From an uncultured bacterium (GTDB taxonomy: Bacteria; CSSED10-310; CALFER01), in assembly GCA_937951895.1 (NCBI GenBank), contig CALFER010000079.1:1-64000 (forward strand): a stretch of DNA of 64,000 nt, written 5' to 3'. The position numbers and the translations under genes are program-made. The notes beneath the pieces were generated by a model. It had not been told where the DNA came from and did no database searches. It saw only the letters and a program-made list of their open reading frames with translations. Of the stretch, positions 35,860 to 45,500 are shown piece after piece; position 1 is the stretch's first letter, and each line of letters starts with the position of its first letter.

Positions 35860-37572
35860 ATGACAGGCAGATCGACTCGACATCTTCCCGATATCTGGCT
35901 CAAGGCATCGGTTCTGGGCAGTTTATGGGCCTCCAACGAGATCCTTCTGGGCAGTTTTCTTCATAATCTCAGAATCCCCTTCTCCGGAGCGTTTCTCGCC
36001 GCCGTCGGTGTCGCGATCCTGATCGGAGGTCGCCATATGTGGCCGGTCCGGGGTCTCTTCTGGCGTGCCGGCCTGATCTGCGCGGCTGTGAAATCGATCT
36101 CCCCGTCAGCCGTGATTCTCGGCCCCATGGTCGGAATCACTGCCGAAAGCCTGCTGCTGGAAGCCGTCATCCGTCTCGTCGGCGCCAGAACTCTCGGCTT
36201 CGCCCTCGGTGGAGCGCTCGCGGTCTCCTGGAGTCTCTTTCAGCAGATTTCCACGTACATACTGACATTCGGGATCGATATCGTCGATCTCTATTCGGGC
36301 CTCTACATGATGCTGGCCCGGGGTCTGAACATCCCTCGGATCGCTCCGATGGATCTGATCTCGCTGCTTCTGATTCTCCATGCCGCACTCGGTCTGCTCG
36401 CCGCTGTTTCCGCGATCGCGATCGGTCGCCGGGCGATCCGGTTCATCGATACGACTCCGGCGATCTCGCGCCTGACCGGACTCGATCCCGATCGCCGCAA
36501 CATGCTCCGGATCAACGATTCCACCCAGTCTTTTTCCCTGTCTCTGCTCGGCGCCAACATCGCCGTCATCGCGTTCGGTCTCTGGCTTCTCGATCGACAG
36601 CCATTGCTCGCAGGTCTCGCTGTCCTGATTATCTACGCATTCTTCAACGCGGCTCGGTATCGAAACGCTTTCCGTCGCATGTCGCGCCCCGGTTTCTGGA
36701 TCAGCCTCGCACTCGTCCTGATCAGCTCCGGTTTTCTGCTCGGCGCCGCCCGTCTCGATGACCATTCCGGTTGGGAAGCGGGTTTTCGGATGACCGTCCG
36801 TGCGATTCTGATCGTGATCGGGTTTTCCGCTCTGAGTGTCGAACTGCGCAATCCGAAACTCGTCACCTGGTTCGCCCGCCGGCGTCTCCAGGCATTTCCG
36901 GAAGCGCTCAGTGTCGCATTCGACGCGCTCCCGGCACTCGCATCCCTTGCCCCCTCCGCCGATCAGTTCATCCGGCGACCGCTCCACGCGCTGCCCGCCA
37001 TGCTCCGACATGCCGACACATGGGTTCAGGCGCGGCAATCCCGCCGGAACCGGGTCGTGTTCGTGACCGGACGGACGAGTCAGGGGAAAAGCATCATGAC
37101 GCAACGGATCGTCGAGAATCTCCGGGAACGCGGCGCCCGTGTGGCCGGCATCGCCGCGCCCGGCATCTGGCGCGAAGGCGTCCGCGAAGGCTTCGACATC
37201 ATCGACCTGACTACCTCGGAGCGCACTCCGCTTTGCCGCCGCGATCCAGCTGTCTCGGACCCCCTCACCCTGCCATATATCTTTCTGGATGAGGGGATCC
37301 ATGCCGGCCGAAAAGCGCTCGAAAACGATTCGGTGCGGGACGCCGATGTCGTGATCGTCGATGAAGTCGGGTTTCTGGAACTGGAAGGTAAACTCTGGGC
37401 CGAATCGCTCGACCGCCTGGTCCGCGAGTATAACGGCCCGATGATCTGGGTCGTGCGCCGAAATTTCGTGAAACAGGCCGCCTCGAAGTGGCTCAAATCC
37501 GAACCCCTCGTCTATGACGTCGAATCGGCTGACGCGGAATCGATCGCACGCGAGGTCTACCCGAATCGGTGA
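35860..37572 (+). CDS. Fusion of a multi-pass membrane domain with a THEP1-like NTPase
   Basis: 570 residues. Residues about 1-340 contain roughly eight to nine hydrophobic helices, the first part resembling ECF/CbiM-type integral membrane components (LLGSFLHNLRIPFSGAFLAA, ILGPMVGITAESLLLEA). Residues about 395-570 are a nucleoside-triphosphatase of the THEP1 (NTPase_1) type: P-loop GRTSQGKS with Lys410, and DEVGFLELEG with Asp501/Glu502, matching the family DEIGxME/LE Walker B block. A membrane module fused to THEP1 suggests NTP-driven gating, or uptake coupled to hydrolysis; the function is not established. AGGAA precedes the ATG. Confidence 0.78.
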   Translation: MTGRSTRHLPDIWLKASVLGSLWASNEILLGSFLHNLRIPFSGAFLAAVGVAILIGGRHMWPVRGLFWRAGLICAAVKSISPSAVILGPMVGITAESLLLEAVIRLVGARTLGFALGGALAVSWSLFQQISTYILTFGIDIVDLYSGLYMMLARGLNIPRIAPMDLISLLLILHAALGLLAAVSAIAIGRRAIRFIDTTPAISRLTGLDPDRRNMLRINDSTQSFSLSLLGANIAVIAFGLWLLDRQPLLAGLAVLIIYAFFNAARYRNAFRRMSRPGFWISLALVLISSGFLLGAARLDDHSGWEAGFRMTVRAILIVIGFSALSVELRNPKLVTWFARRRLQAFPEALSVAFDALPALASLAPSADQFIRRPLHALPAMLRHADTWVQARQSRRNRVVFVTGRTSQGKSIMTQRIVENLRERGARVAGIAAPGIWREGVREGFDIIDLTTSERTPLCRRDPAVSDPLTLPYIFLDEGIHAGRKALENDSVRDADVVIVDEVGFLELEGKLWAESLDRLVREYNGPMIWVVRRNFVKQAASKWLKSEPLVYDVESADAESIAREVYPNR

Positions 37573-37599
37573 TTCACCCTTTTCGGTCACGAGGTGATG

Positions 37600-39282
37600 A
37601 TGACAACGATTGACACCTGTTCGTCCGGAACCGGCTCCCGGTTATGCATGATTCTGTCCGTTTTTCTTGCGTGCGCACCCTGCACGGCCCAGCAGATCAA
37701 CGGACGCGACGTCATACTCGATGGTGAAGGAAAACTCCTGTCATGGATCAACCCGAATCCCTCCATCGCCTACATCGGAATCATCGATCTCGCGCTTGAA
37801 TTCATCCGGACGGATGTCCAATCCGAACACGGCTACCCGAACTATTTCTGCAGACCCTCCTATCAGCGCGCCGAACCGCATGAGGGCACCGACTGGTTTT
37901 CGAACCCGTCGGATGTGCTGTCCGGATTCATTCACAGTTACATCGATGATTACTATGCATTCACTGGCGATGCGTCGCTCAATGATGATGTCATTCTGTT
38001 CGCGGACTACATGATCGAACAGGGGAGCACGCCGATCGGCACAGGGTGGGCCTGGCAGGGCTGCCCGTATCCGCAGGATTTCGGAGGCGTGCTGCCCCCC
38101 CGATCGTCGGATCGGGAAGGAATGATCGCGCCACACCTGACGGGGAAACTCGGGCGCTATTATACCTGGCTGTACCGGTTTACCGAAGACACCCGGTTTC
38201 TGACGGCTGCGATCCGTTGCGCGGACGCCCTGGTTGCCAACGTTCGAGCCGGCACCCAACTTCAATCACCCTGGCCGTACCGCGTCATGCCCGAGACGAA
38301 CCTTGTGTATCAGAACTGTGACTACTGCGCGGATGTGATCGACCCGATCGAACTTTTCGATGAACTGATCGATCTGGGACACGATCCCGGCGGTATGTAT
38401 ACGTCGGTGCGACATGCCGTATGGACGTGGCTGTTTTCATCCGATGGACCGGTTGTGACGGGAAACTGGGGCAACTTCTTCGAGGACGCCAATTATCGAT
38501 TCGCCAATCACTGTCAGATCAACACGGGCGAAACAGCCCGCTACTGTCTCGAAAACCCCGACAAGGATCCCGACTGGCAATCCCACGCACAAACGCTCAT
38601 CACGCAGCAGGAATCGATCTACGGGGAAATCCAGTACGGCGCGATGGTGATGAACGAGCAGATCGACTGGTATTACCCGATGATCAGCCATACCGCTCGA
38701 TACGCATCGATCTGTGCGCTCTATTACGAAATGACCGGCGATGCCGTGTATCGTGAAAAAGCCTATCGCGGCTACAACTGGAGCACCTACGGGAGTTGCC
38801 CGGAAAAGGCCCGTGTTCTGGTCGAAACGATCACGGTTCCCCCGACGACATCCGGCTGGTATACGGACTGCCACGGCGATTTCCTTCAGCACATCTTCGC
38901 GGGTCTGGCATCCGTGCCGGACTGGGCGCCGGATAACGAAAGTCACCTGCTCCGATCGACGTCGATCGTGCAGACCATCACGTACGAACCGGATTCCATC
39001 ACCTATCGCACGTTTGACGCGGACTCGAAGGAAGTGTTCAGAATCGTCGACAAACCATTCTCGGTTACAGTCGACGGCATCCCTCTCGCGGAACGGACGG
39101 ATCTGACCGAACCGGGCTGGACCTGGGAATCGAACAAGGGTTCCGGAGTCTGCCGGATCTGGCATACGACCGGCCGCAACATTGCGATCGAGCATCTTGC
39201 GCTGCCCGCGTTCGATCCCGTTGGCATCGCATCGATTCTGATCGTTCTCTCCGTGTTGCTGCTGCGTTCGCGGCGCCGCTGA
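37600..39282 (+). CDS. Secreted alpha/alpha-toroid glycan-active-like protein with C-terminal anchor tail
   Basis: 560 residues. GAGG five bases before the ATG at 37600 favours this start over the GTG and ATG just upstream. The signal region is MTTIDTC...LCMILSVFLACAPCTA. Residues about 45-440 are helix pairs typical of (alpha/alpha)6 barrels such as unsaturated glucuronyl hydrolases and epimerases (SGFIHSYIDDYYAFTGD, LYRFTEDTRFLTAAIRCADA, CALYYEMTGDAVYREKAYRG). The C-terminus is PAFDPVG, a hydrophobic helix and RSRRR, like the tail of the phosphoesterase at 7659. A carbohydrate substrate is inferred from the fold only. Confidence 0.65.
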   Translation: MTTIDTCSSGTGSRLCMILSVFLACAPCTAQQINGRDVILDGEGKLLSWINPNPSIAYIGIIDLALEFIRTDVQSEHGYPNYFCRPSYQRAEPHEGTDWFSNPSDVLSGFIHSYIDDYYAFTGDASLNDDVILFADYMIEQGSTPIGTGWAWQGCPYPQDFGGVLPPRSSDREGMIAPHLTGKLGRYYTWLYRFTEDTRFLTAAIRCADALVANVRAGTQLQSPWPYRVMPETNLVYQNCDYCADVIDPIELFDELIDLGHDPGGMYTSVRHAVWTWLFSSDGPVVTGNWGNFFEDANYRFANHCQINTGETARYCLENPDKDPDWQSHAQTLITQQESIYGEIQYGAMVMNEQIDWYYPMISHTARYASICALYYEMTGDAVYREKAYRGYNWSTYGSCPEKARVLVETITVPPTTSGWYTDCHGDFLQHIFAGLASVPDWAPDNESHLLRSTSIVQTITYEPDSITYRTFDADSKEVFRIVDKPFSVTVDGIPLAERTDLTEPGWTWESNKGSGVCRIWHTTGRNIAIEHLALPAFDPVGIASILIVLSVLLLRSRRR

Positions 39283-39370
39283 CTCAACGATCCCGACGCG
39301 ATCGAATCAGGGACACGAATCGACGATTATAAAGGACGGTGGGTTCATATTCATCCTCTCTCGACGTCCG

Positions 39371-39826
39371 TCAGTCGTGAGTCGCGTGCGGTAGAGCGTC
39401 GGCTCCGAGACCCTGGTCGATTCCTTTCATCTTGTACAGTTTAATTGCAATTATTCCTGAGAATAATATGAAGTCGTTATCAGTAGTGAAAATTTCAAAC
39501 TGCCTCCGGTTGGCGACTGCACAAATTAAAAAATCCGTATTTGAACCCTGAATTCCAATCCGTCTGCAAACATTGAAATATCGGGCGGCTTCTTCATAAT
39601 CCGCGGCTGAAATCGGTTCATCCGGAAACGCAGACAATCGTTTCTTCAAACGGTCGAATTGGCTTCCACTCCGGATTCCCGAAAGCAGTTCTTGCCGGAC
39701 AGGTCCTATCATCACGACTCTGTGATCCGCAATCAAACTTTCCAGTTCGCGCCTGATGGCTATGGAGATTTCTTTCGTTCGTCGAAGCGCCAGAGACCAG
39801 ATGCTTGTATCGACAAGAACTTTCAA
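39371..39826 (-). CDS. vapC: VapC-family PIN-domain ribonuclease toxin
   Basis: 151 residues. PIN acidic residues are visible: Asp6 in VLVDTSIW, Glu46 in RQELLSG, Asp in NTDFLICAVA and Asp in TTDNDF. VapC toxins are Mg-dependent endoribonucleases that cleave tRNA or rRNA. The start codon is TTG at 39826, overlapping the antitoxin stop by four bases (TTGA); AAAGG lies upstream. The pair forms a type II module. Confidence 0.9.
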   Translation of the reverse strand: MKVLVDTSIWSLALRRTKEISIAIRRELESLIADHRVVMIGPVRQELLSGIRSGSQFDRLKKRLSAFPDEPISAADYEEAARYFNVCRRIGIQGSNTDFLICAVANRRQFEIFTTDNDFILFSGIIAIKLYKMKGIDQGLGADALPHATHD

Positions 39827-40023
39827 GATTTCGACCTTTGCTGCTTATAATCATAGTCCGGATCATATTCGATGGAACCGAATAGAAGAAAGATTTTTTC
39901 CTGTTCAAGCCTGTCGATATACTCCTGCAATGCTTTTGTGACTGCCTCTCTTTTTGTCCGGTGTCTGCCGAGTCTTTGAGCTTTGATAATCAGCTTGTCA
40001 TCAATTTGGAGATTCGTCGCCAC
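39823..40023 (-). CDS. vapB: VapB-type antitoxin
   Basis: 66 residues starting at GTG 40023, chosen because GGAGG lies eight bases upstream and the N-terminus (ATNLQIDDKLIIKAQRLG) matches the usual start of this antitoxin family. ATG 40029 is only two bases from the SD. KREAVTKALQEYIDRLEQ is the ribbon-helix-helix-like DNA-binding part. The C-terminus LFGSIEYDPDYDYKQQR is the toxin-binding tail typical of the family. It probably neutralises the overlapping VapC and represses its own promoter. Confidence 0.9.
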   Translation of the reverse strand: MATNLQIDDKLIIKAQRLGRHRTKREAVTKALQEYIDRLEQEKIFLLFGSIEYDPDYDYKQQRSKS

Positions 40024-40043
40024 AATCATCACCTCCACACACT

Positions 40044-40072
40044 ATTCTACACATCAAGATGTGTGAAATCAA
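40044..40072 (-). promoter_or_regulatory. vapBC promoter with operator palindrome in the spacer
   Basis: On the minus strand: TTGATT (40067-40072), 17-bp spacer, TAGAAT (40044-40049). The perfect palindrome ACACATCAAGATGTGT (40049-40064) lies between the two boxes. Repressor binding there would block RNA polymerase, as expected for antitoxin autoregulation. Confidence 0.65.
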
Positions 40073-40162
40073 GTTCTGCTGAAAAGAATCGAATGTCAGC
40101 CATCACGCGTTGGGGAAACCGTGCCGAAGGCACAGGGATTCGCTGCGCCGGACAGTTCGGGA

Positions 40163-40606
40163 TCATTCCTTATTCATGTGCAGAGCGATACAATTGCCCT
40201 CCGAGTCTTCAAACTCCGCTACAAAACCGTAGTCTCCAGTGTCCGTTTTTGGGTAAATCAACTTACCTCCCGCACCAATCGCGTTTTTAAGCGTGGAATC
40301 AATGTCTGTCGTTGAAAAGTAAACCCGGGTTCCCTTCAGCGACGGTTGATAACTCTCGCCTTTTGCGAGGGCTCCGGTAGCACCCTCGCCCCCGATCTGA
40401 TATGGAAATAGCGCCATATCATTGCCATCGATGTTCTGCCTTTCAAAGGTGACGCCAAATGTCCGGGAGTAAAAAGCGACTGCTCGATCCATATCTCGGA
40501 CCGGAATTTCAAAATAGAATACGGGATTTTTCATATGATCTTTCTGTGAGAGGGAGGCACAACCAGCCACAAGGATCAACAAGCTGGCGGCGACGATGGC
40601 TTTCAA
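40163..40606 (-). CDS. VOC-family (glyoxalase-like) protein with lipoprotein-type N-terminus
   Basis: 147 residues from TTG 40606. The N-terminus MKAIVAASLLILVAGCAS has a lipobox with Cys16, followed by a standard VOC domain from MKNPVFYFEIPV (PVRDMDRAVAFYSRTFGVTF, GTRVYFSTTDIDSTLKNA, GFVAEFEDSEGNCIALH). There is no clear SD for the TTG start. An ATG at 40534 would give an ordinary cytoplasmic VOC protein of 123 residues, so the lipoprotein reading is not certain. The metal-binding pattern (E/H) is partly visible; substrate unknown. Confidence 0.75.
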   Translation of the reverse strand: MKAIVAASLLILVAGCASLSQKDHMKNPVFYFEIPVRDMDRAVAFYSRTFGVTFERQNIDGNDMALFPYQIGGEGATGALAKGESYQPSLKGTRVYFSTTDIDSTLKNAIGAGGKLIYPKTDTGDYGFVAEFEDSEGNCIALHMNKE

Positions 40607-40614
40607 GGGTTATA

Positions 40615-42495
40615 TCAAGGTCCATACCCCCATTCGACCATTGCATGATTGCCGCGAATCGCCGTCATATCCTCGTTCAGCATCGCTCCCCAGAACCGTA
40701 ATCCGGTCACGGTTTCCGATCCGGTTTCCGGCCAGTCGAACGGAGGCAGGATCGTGAGTTCCGTGCTGCCGGTCGGGACCACCTCATACGAAAAATCGAC
40801 TGTCGCCGGATCGGCCGGATCGAACATCTGCCATCCCGGCCAGAACCAGTAGCTTCCCTGGATATCCAGGAAAACGAACGTCGGCACATCGGTGAGCCCC
40901 TCATCCGGATTGTCCAGATACGCCGTCACGAAAAAGGATTCCCCGGGATGCGCCATCGCGGGCAGATCCAGCCGAACGCCCATAACGAGAGGTGGTTCGG
41001 TGGGGGCCGATGTCGGAGTCATGCTCGGGGTAAAGGTCGGAACGGGAGGAACCGTCGCCGTCGGCTCGACGGTCGGAGACGGCGAAGGGGTCGGTGTCTG
41101 GAACACGTTGCCGAACGATCCGTCGGGATTGATGTTCTGCCCGTAGACATCACCGTCATCCGAACGATGATCGTCCCAGATGAACAGGGCCGGACCCCAG
41201 ATCGACAGCGCGGATTCGTGGAACAGTTTGTCGGAGTTCACCGTGGACGCGCCGACAATCTGCGGAGTCCACACGAAACTGCCCTCGGCATCGATTCGTG
41301 TCGCAAACAGGTGGAACACACCGGCGGACACCTCGGACATGTAACTGACCAGCGCATCACCCTCCATCGATAACACATTCAACTGCTGCTCGTTCTGCGA
41401 ATCGACGGCCGTGAGACTCTTGCCCGCATCAGTCCACATTCTCTGACCGGTCGACGAGATCTTCTGCCCGTAAATGCCCCACGCGCTCTGATTGAAGTTT
41501 TCCTCGACCCAGAACGTCAGCACATCCTGTGTCGCAGGCAGAAAAATCGCAACGGGATTGACGCGCTGATACGGATCGCTCGTCGATACAGCGACACCGT
41601 TGTGCCCGAATGCCTCGATTCCGGCACTCGTCAGCCGCTGCACATAACACTGCAGGAGGGATTGCGAGGTGTCGTACCACGAGAACAGCGCACCGCCCGC
41701 ACCATCCGTCGCAAAGTCCGGGAAATTCCCGAACTGAAGCGATCCGGTATCGAAGACGACCACGGGATTCGATCCCCACACCGCGTCGCCGTCCGCGTTG
41801 ATTTTCTGGGCATAGAGATGTTTGCTTCCGGTAAACGTCAGGTATTGAACGAACGACGCGATGACTGTTCCATCTTCACTCTCACCCATATCCGAAACCA
41901 TCAGGGTGCCGCCATTCGGATCGGTCACGATCAACGGAGTCGTCCATTGCGGCGTTCCACTGATGTCCAGACGCTGGAAAACAGAGGTGTCTTCGTCAAT
42001 CCAGCCGGCGACGAAGCTGCCGTCGGGCATGGCCGCTGCCTCCGGCTTGGCAAAGTAGTTCGTGCCGGATGTGAGTTGAATGCCGTTCCCCCAGGGCAGC
42101 GATCCATCCGGCAGGACCAGATTGGCGACGACCTGGTCCGAACCGGTCGCATCCGACATGTATGCCAGAAACACCTGGTTGTCGGCATTCCGGGCCAGTG
42201 CGTAGTCCATGACGGATGAGTAGTTCAGATTGCCGACGAGAATTCCGTTGGGTGCCCAGACTTCGTTGCCTTCAAAGTCAAGCCGTTGAAGGCGGACATC
42301 GTAGCCTGAGCCCGAATCATACCAACTGACGAAGCAGCCTCCGTCGGTCGACGGCACGATGTGCGGGACCGTCTGAGCCCCGCTCCCGTCCGCAATCATC
42401 ATGTTCACGGCAGGATCCGTCGACCATGCGGCCATCAGGTGTCCGTTCGCAAAGCACAGAGTCAGCGCGAGAAACCCGGTGAATAAACGTTGCAT
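40615..42495 (-). CDS. Secreted beta-propeller-like protein with shared C-terminal module
   Basis: 626 residues from the ATG at 42495, preceded by GGGAGGG, with a signal peptide (MQRLFTGFLALTLCFANGHL). Residues about 25-490 are repeats of the form ...YAQKINADGDAVWGSN, YGQKISSTGQRMWTDAG and ATRIDAEGSFVWTPQI, a repeat type known in large secreted proteins. A short PT/PTA linker follows. The last about 120 residues are the shared module (FVFLDIQGSYWFWPGW ... VTGLRFWGAML ... VEWGYGP). No enzyme motif found. It lies downstream of the related 1014-residue protein gene and may be transcribed with it. Confidence 0.8.
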   Translation of the reverse strand: MQRLFTGFLALTLCFANGHLMAAWSTDPAVNMMIADGSGAQTVPHIVPSTDGGCFVSWYDSGSGYDVRLQRLDFEGNEVWAPNGILVGNLNYSSVMDYALARNADNQVFLAYMSDATGSDQVVANLVLPDGSLPWGNGIQLTSGTNYFAKPEAAAMPDGSFVAGWIDEDTSVFQRLDISGTPQWTTPLIVTDPNGGTLMVSDMGESEDGTVIASFVQYLTFTGSKHLYAQKINADGDAVWGSNPVVVFDTGSLQFGNFPDFATDGAGGALFSWYDTSQSLLQCYVQRLTSAGIEAFGHNGVAVSTSDPYQRVNPVAIFLPATQDVLTFWVEENFNQSAWGIYGQKISSTGQRMWTDAGKSLTAVDSQNEQQLNVLSMEGDALVSYMSEVSAGVFHLFATRIDAEGSFVWTPQIVGASTVNSDKLFHESALSIWGPALFIWDDHRSDDGDVYGQNINPDGSFGNVFQTPTPSPSPTVEPTATVPPVPTFTPSMTPTSAPTEPPLVMGVRLDLPAMAHPGESFFVTAYLDNPDEGLTDVPTFVFLDIQGSYWFWPGWQMFDPADPATVDFSYEVVPTGSTELTILPPFDWPETGSETVTGLRFWGAMLNEDMTAIRGNHAMVEWGYGP

Positions 42496-42538
42496 ACTTT
42501 TACCCTCCCCATCTCTGAGGCTACCGGAAGCGGGGAGT

Positions 42539-42560
42539 TTCGGCAAGGTCCATTGCCGAA
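42539..42560 (-). terminator. Hairpin TTCGGCAA-GGTCCA-TTGCCGAA between two surface-protein genes
   Basis: A perfect 8-bp stem and six-base loop, 31 bp after the stop of the 42591-45635 gene on its transcribed side. There is no U-tract on either strand, so it may be a partial terminator or an RNA-processing hairpin. Confidence 0.4.
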
Positions 42561-42590
42561 TTTCAAGCGCTGAGGAAACTCGTCAGCCGC

Positions 42591-45500
42591 TCATTCGTAT
42601 CCGAATTCCACCATGTCGATGTCTCCCAGAAGGGTCGCTGTCCCGGACGCCAGCGCCCCGACCCAGAACCGAAGTCCGGACGCACTGCCATCCACCGTCG
42701 GCCAGACGAAATTGAACACATTCTCCTCCGTCAGCCCCGCGGGAGGCGTTCTCATGCCGTAATCCAGAGTCTGCGTCCACGAGGGCCAGAACCAGTAACT
42801 GCCATATACATCGAGCAGAATGAAGACATCCGCACTGATGCCTCCGGAGCTGATGAGTCGCAGATCGAGATTGAATGTGTCTCCGGCATGAAACATGACG
42901 CCGTTCAGATCCAGATCGGGCGTCAGGTAAGCCGTCCCGGATCCCCAGGAAACAGTGACGGATCGAATGACCGGACTGCCCTGCTGAGCCGGATCGGCGG
43001 TCAGACGCGCACGCCAGCGCAGATCGGACCCGGGCGATGCGAACGAAAGCGGCATGCCGGGCGTCACGCCGTACCAGTTGAAGCCTCCGTCCGGAGATAC
43101 TGCCCAGGACACGGCTCCGCCATTGAGCGTCACATCGGCATCCGTGATCACGGCCCATCGAACCGCGTCGGCACCGTTGAGTTTCGCCGAGACTCCTGAA
43201 CCGGAATCCGAATAATACGGCCGCGGATCGATCAGCGGATTATCCGACGGGAACACCCGGGCACCCGACCCGTCCAGCGCCTGATAATACGGAACAGGAA
43301 TGTTGTCCGCAGAGATATGATCGAAAAGGATCACCGTAGAGTCATCAGCAGGACAGATCAGATCCCGGATCGTCACGGCATTGCCCGACGTCAGCGCATT
43401 GACCCGAGGCTCGCTCCAGTCGAACACTCCTCCCGTGATACGCTGGGCCCAGATGCCGAACTCGGTCCCGACGCGCCCCGACCAGGCGGCCACGAGACTC
43501 AGCGGAGGCAGAAACGCGACACGGGTGCCGTAACAGGTCTCCACCGGCCCGCCCATCAGTACGGGAGATGAGGGAAGGGAATAATTGATCGATTGCGCAT
43601 AGATGCTGTTCGATCCGGCCACGGAAGTCGAATAGGTGACATACGCCAGCGAGCCGTAGACCATCAGATCCGGATTGCGTTTGCTCACGCCGTCATCCGG
43701 ATCGACTCTCACGTTCGGGAAAGCGACTGAACCATCCGACAGCACCCGGGTATAATAAACGTGATACCCGCTGACATGATCGTCCACCCACAATACTCCC
43801 GCGGAGCCGTCCGCAAATACCTCGAGCCGGATGTCGTCGTACGTCGTCAGGGAGGTATCACTGATCTTGATATCAGCCGGGAAAACACGAGCACCGGGAC
43901 TGGTCACCACCTGATAGTAAATGCCGCGATCCGGATCACGCAGATCCGCCCAGGCCACGGCGGCTCTCCCGAGCGAATCGATACCGATATCGAACGTGTA
44001 CGTGGCATATCCGGCCAGATCGCTGATCCGGAAGGAATCTCCGATCGGTGTCCAATCCGGATTGAACCATTGCCCTCTCATGATTGCCGGAACGGTGGGC
44101 CAGCCATCCGAATCGACCCATACCACGACCCGCTTGCCATCCGGCGCTTGCGCGGCCGTTGCCTGGCTGTAGGGTGTTTCCGCGAGAAACTCGTCATGCG
44201 CACCGATGCGGGTCGCGGGATCGCTGAACGATCGGCTGAACGTATCGAACGCGCCATTGCGGGTATCCATCCAGGTCACGGAAAAACCGCCGCCATCCTC
44301 ACTTCCCTTGATGAACGAGGCGTTGCCGGCCGTTGTGTCGCCGGGCATGTTGACGAATTCTCTCGCCCGATCCCAGACGGCCCCTCCGTCATCCGTCAAC
44401 GCCATGGCCACCGTCTTGAGCAGAAACAGTTCCTGACCGTGTTGTGCCACAGCCATGACTCCGGTGCCGATCGAGTACACGAGTTGAAACGCCCGGAGAG
44501 CCATCCAGTCGACACTCGAGAAATCAACCGCTTCAGGTTGAGAAGCCGGAAAATTGCCCATGAAGTCGATCAGCCGCGTGTAGGGTGCCCAGTTCCCCTC
44601 GAACGGCGATCCCATCCCGACCAGAACCCCTGACGGCGTGATCGCGATCGCGCTGTTGTCGATGCGCTCATCCATGCTCCAGACGACGCGATCCGACAGC
44701 CAGAGCGCATTTCCGTTGAAATCGCGATACATGATCTCGACCGATTCGAGCGGATATACATTCTCCTTGTAGGAAATGAACAGACCGAAACCCTCCAGAA
44801 GCGCGATCAGAGGACTCCGCTGCTCATTGAGAGTCTCCACCGGAACAGCCACCCCGTTGATCCAGGAAGGCGCACCCGAACTGTCGATCCGGGTCATCAG
44901 AATATCGGAGTTCTCCTCCCAGACCACGAACGATCGACCCGCGGTATCGACCGCGACCTTCGGAGTCCGCTCCTGGGTCGCTCCGCCGGGCTGAACCGGA
45001 ACATCGGCAGACGACCAGATCCGATTGCCGTCCACATCGAGTTTCTGGGCGAAAATCCGCTGATCCCCAAGACGCGAATCCTCCCAGACGATGACGACAG
45101 ACTCGAGCGGACCGGCGGCGATATCGCAGGCACCCTTGTTCTCGAGACTCATGTTCTGATTGACCACAACAGGCATCGCCCACTGTTCGCTCCCGCTCGA
45201 GTCGAACCGGTGCGCATAGATCCGATTGCCCGGGTTTCCAACCGCCCAGGCCAGCGCAATGTCCATCCCGGACACGGCGATCGCACTCCCGGCAATGTAA
45301 TCGGTCGACGTCGCCACACGCTTCATCTCGGGCCATTCGGGCCGAGCGTTCCCGTCATACCTCTGAAGATACAGGGAGTACATTCCACCGCTGAGCGCCT
45401 CATATAGTGCGATGAAACCTCCGGAGGGATACGAAACGGTCTGAACGAGTTTCGGGGTCAGAGCGGATTCCGTTCTGTACAAAGAAAGCGACTGACTGAA

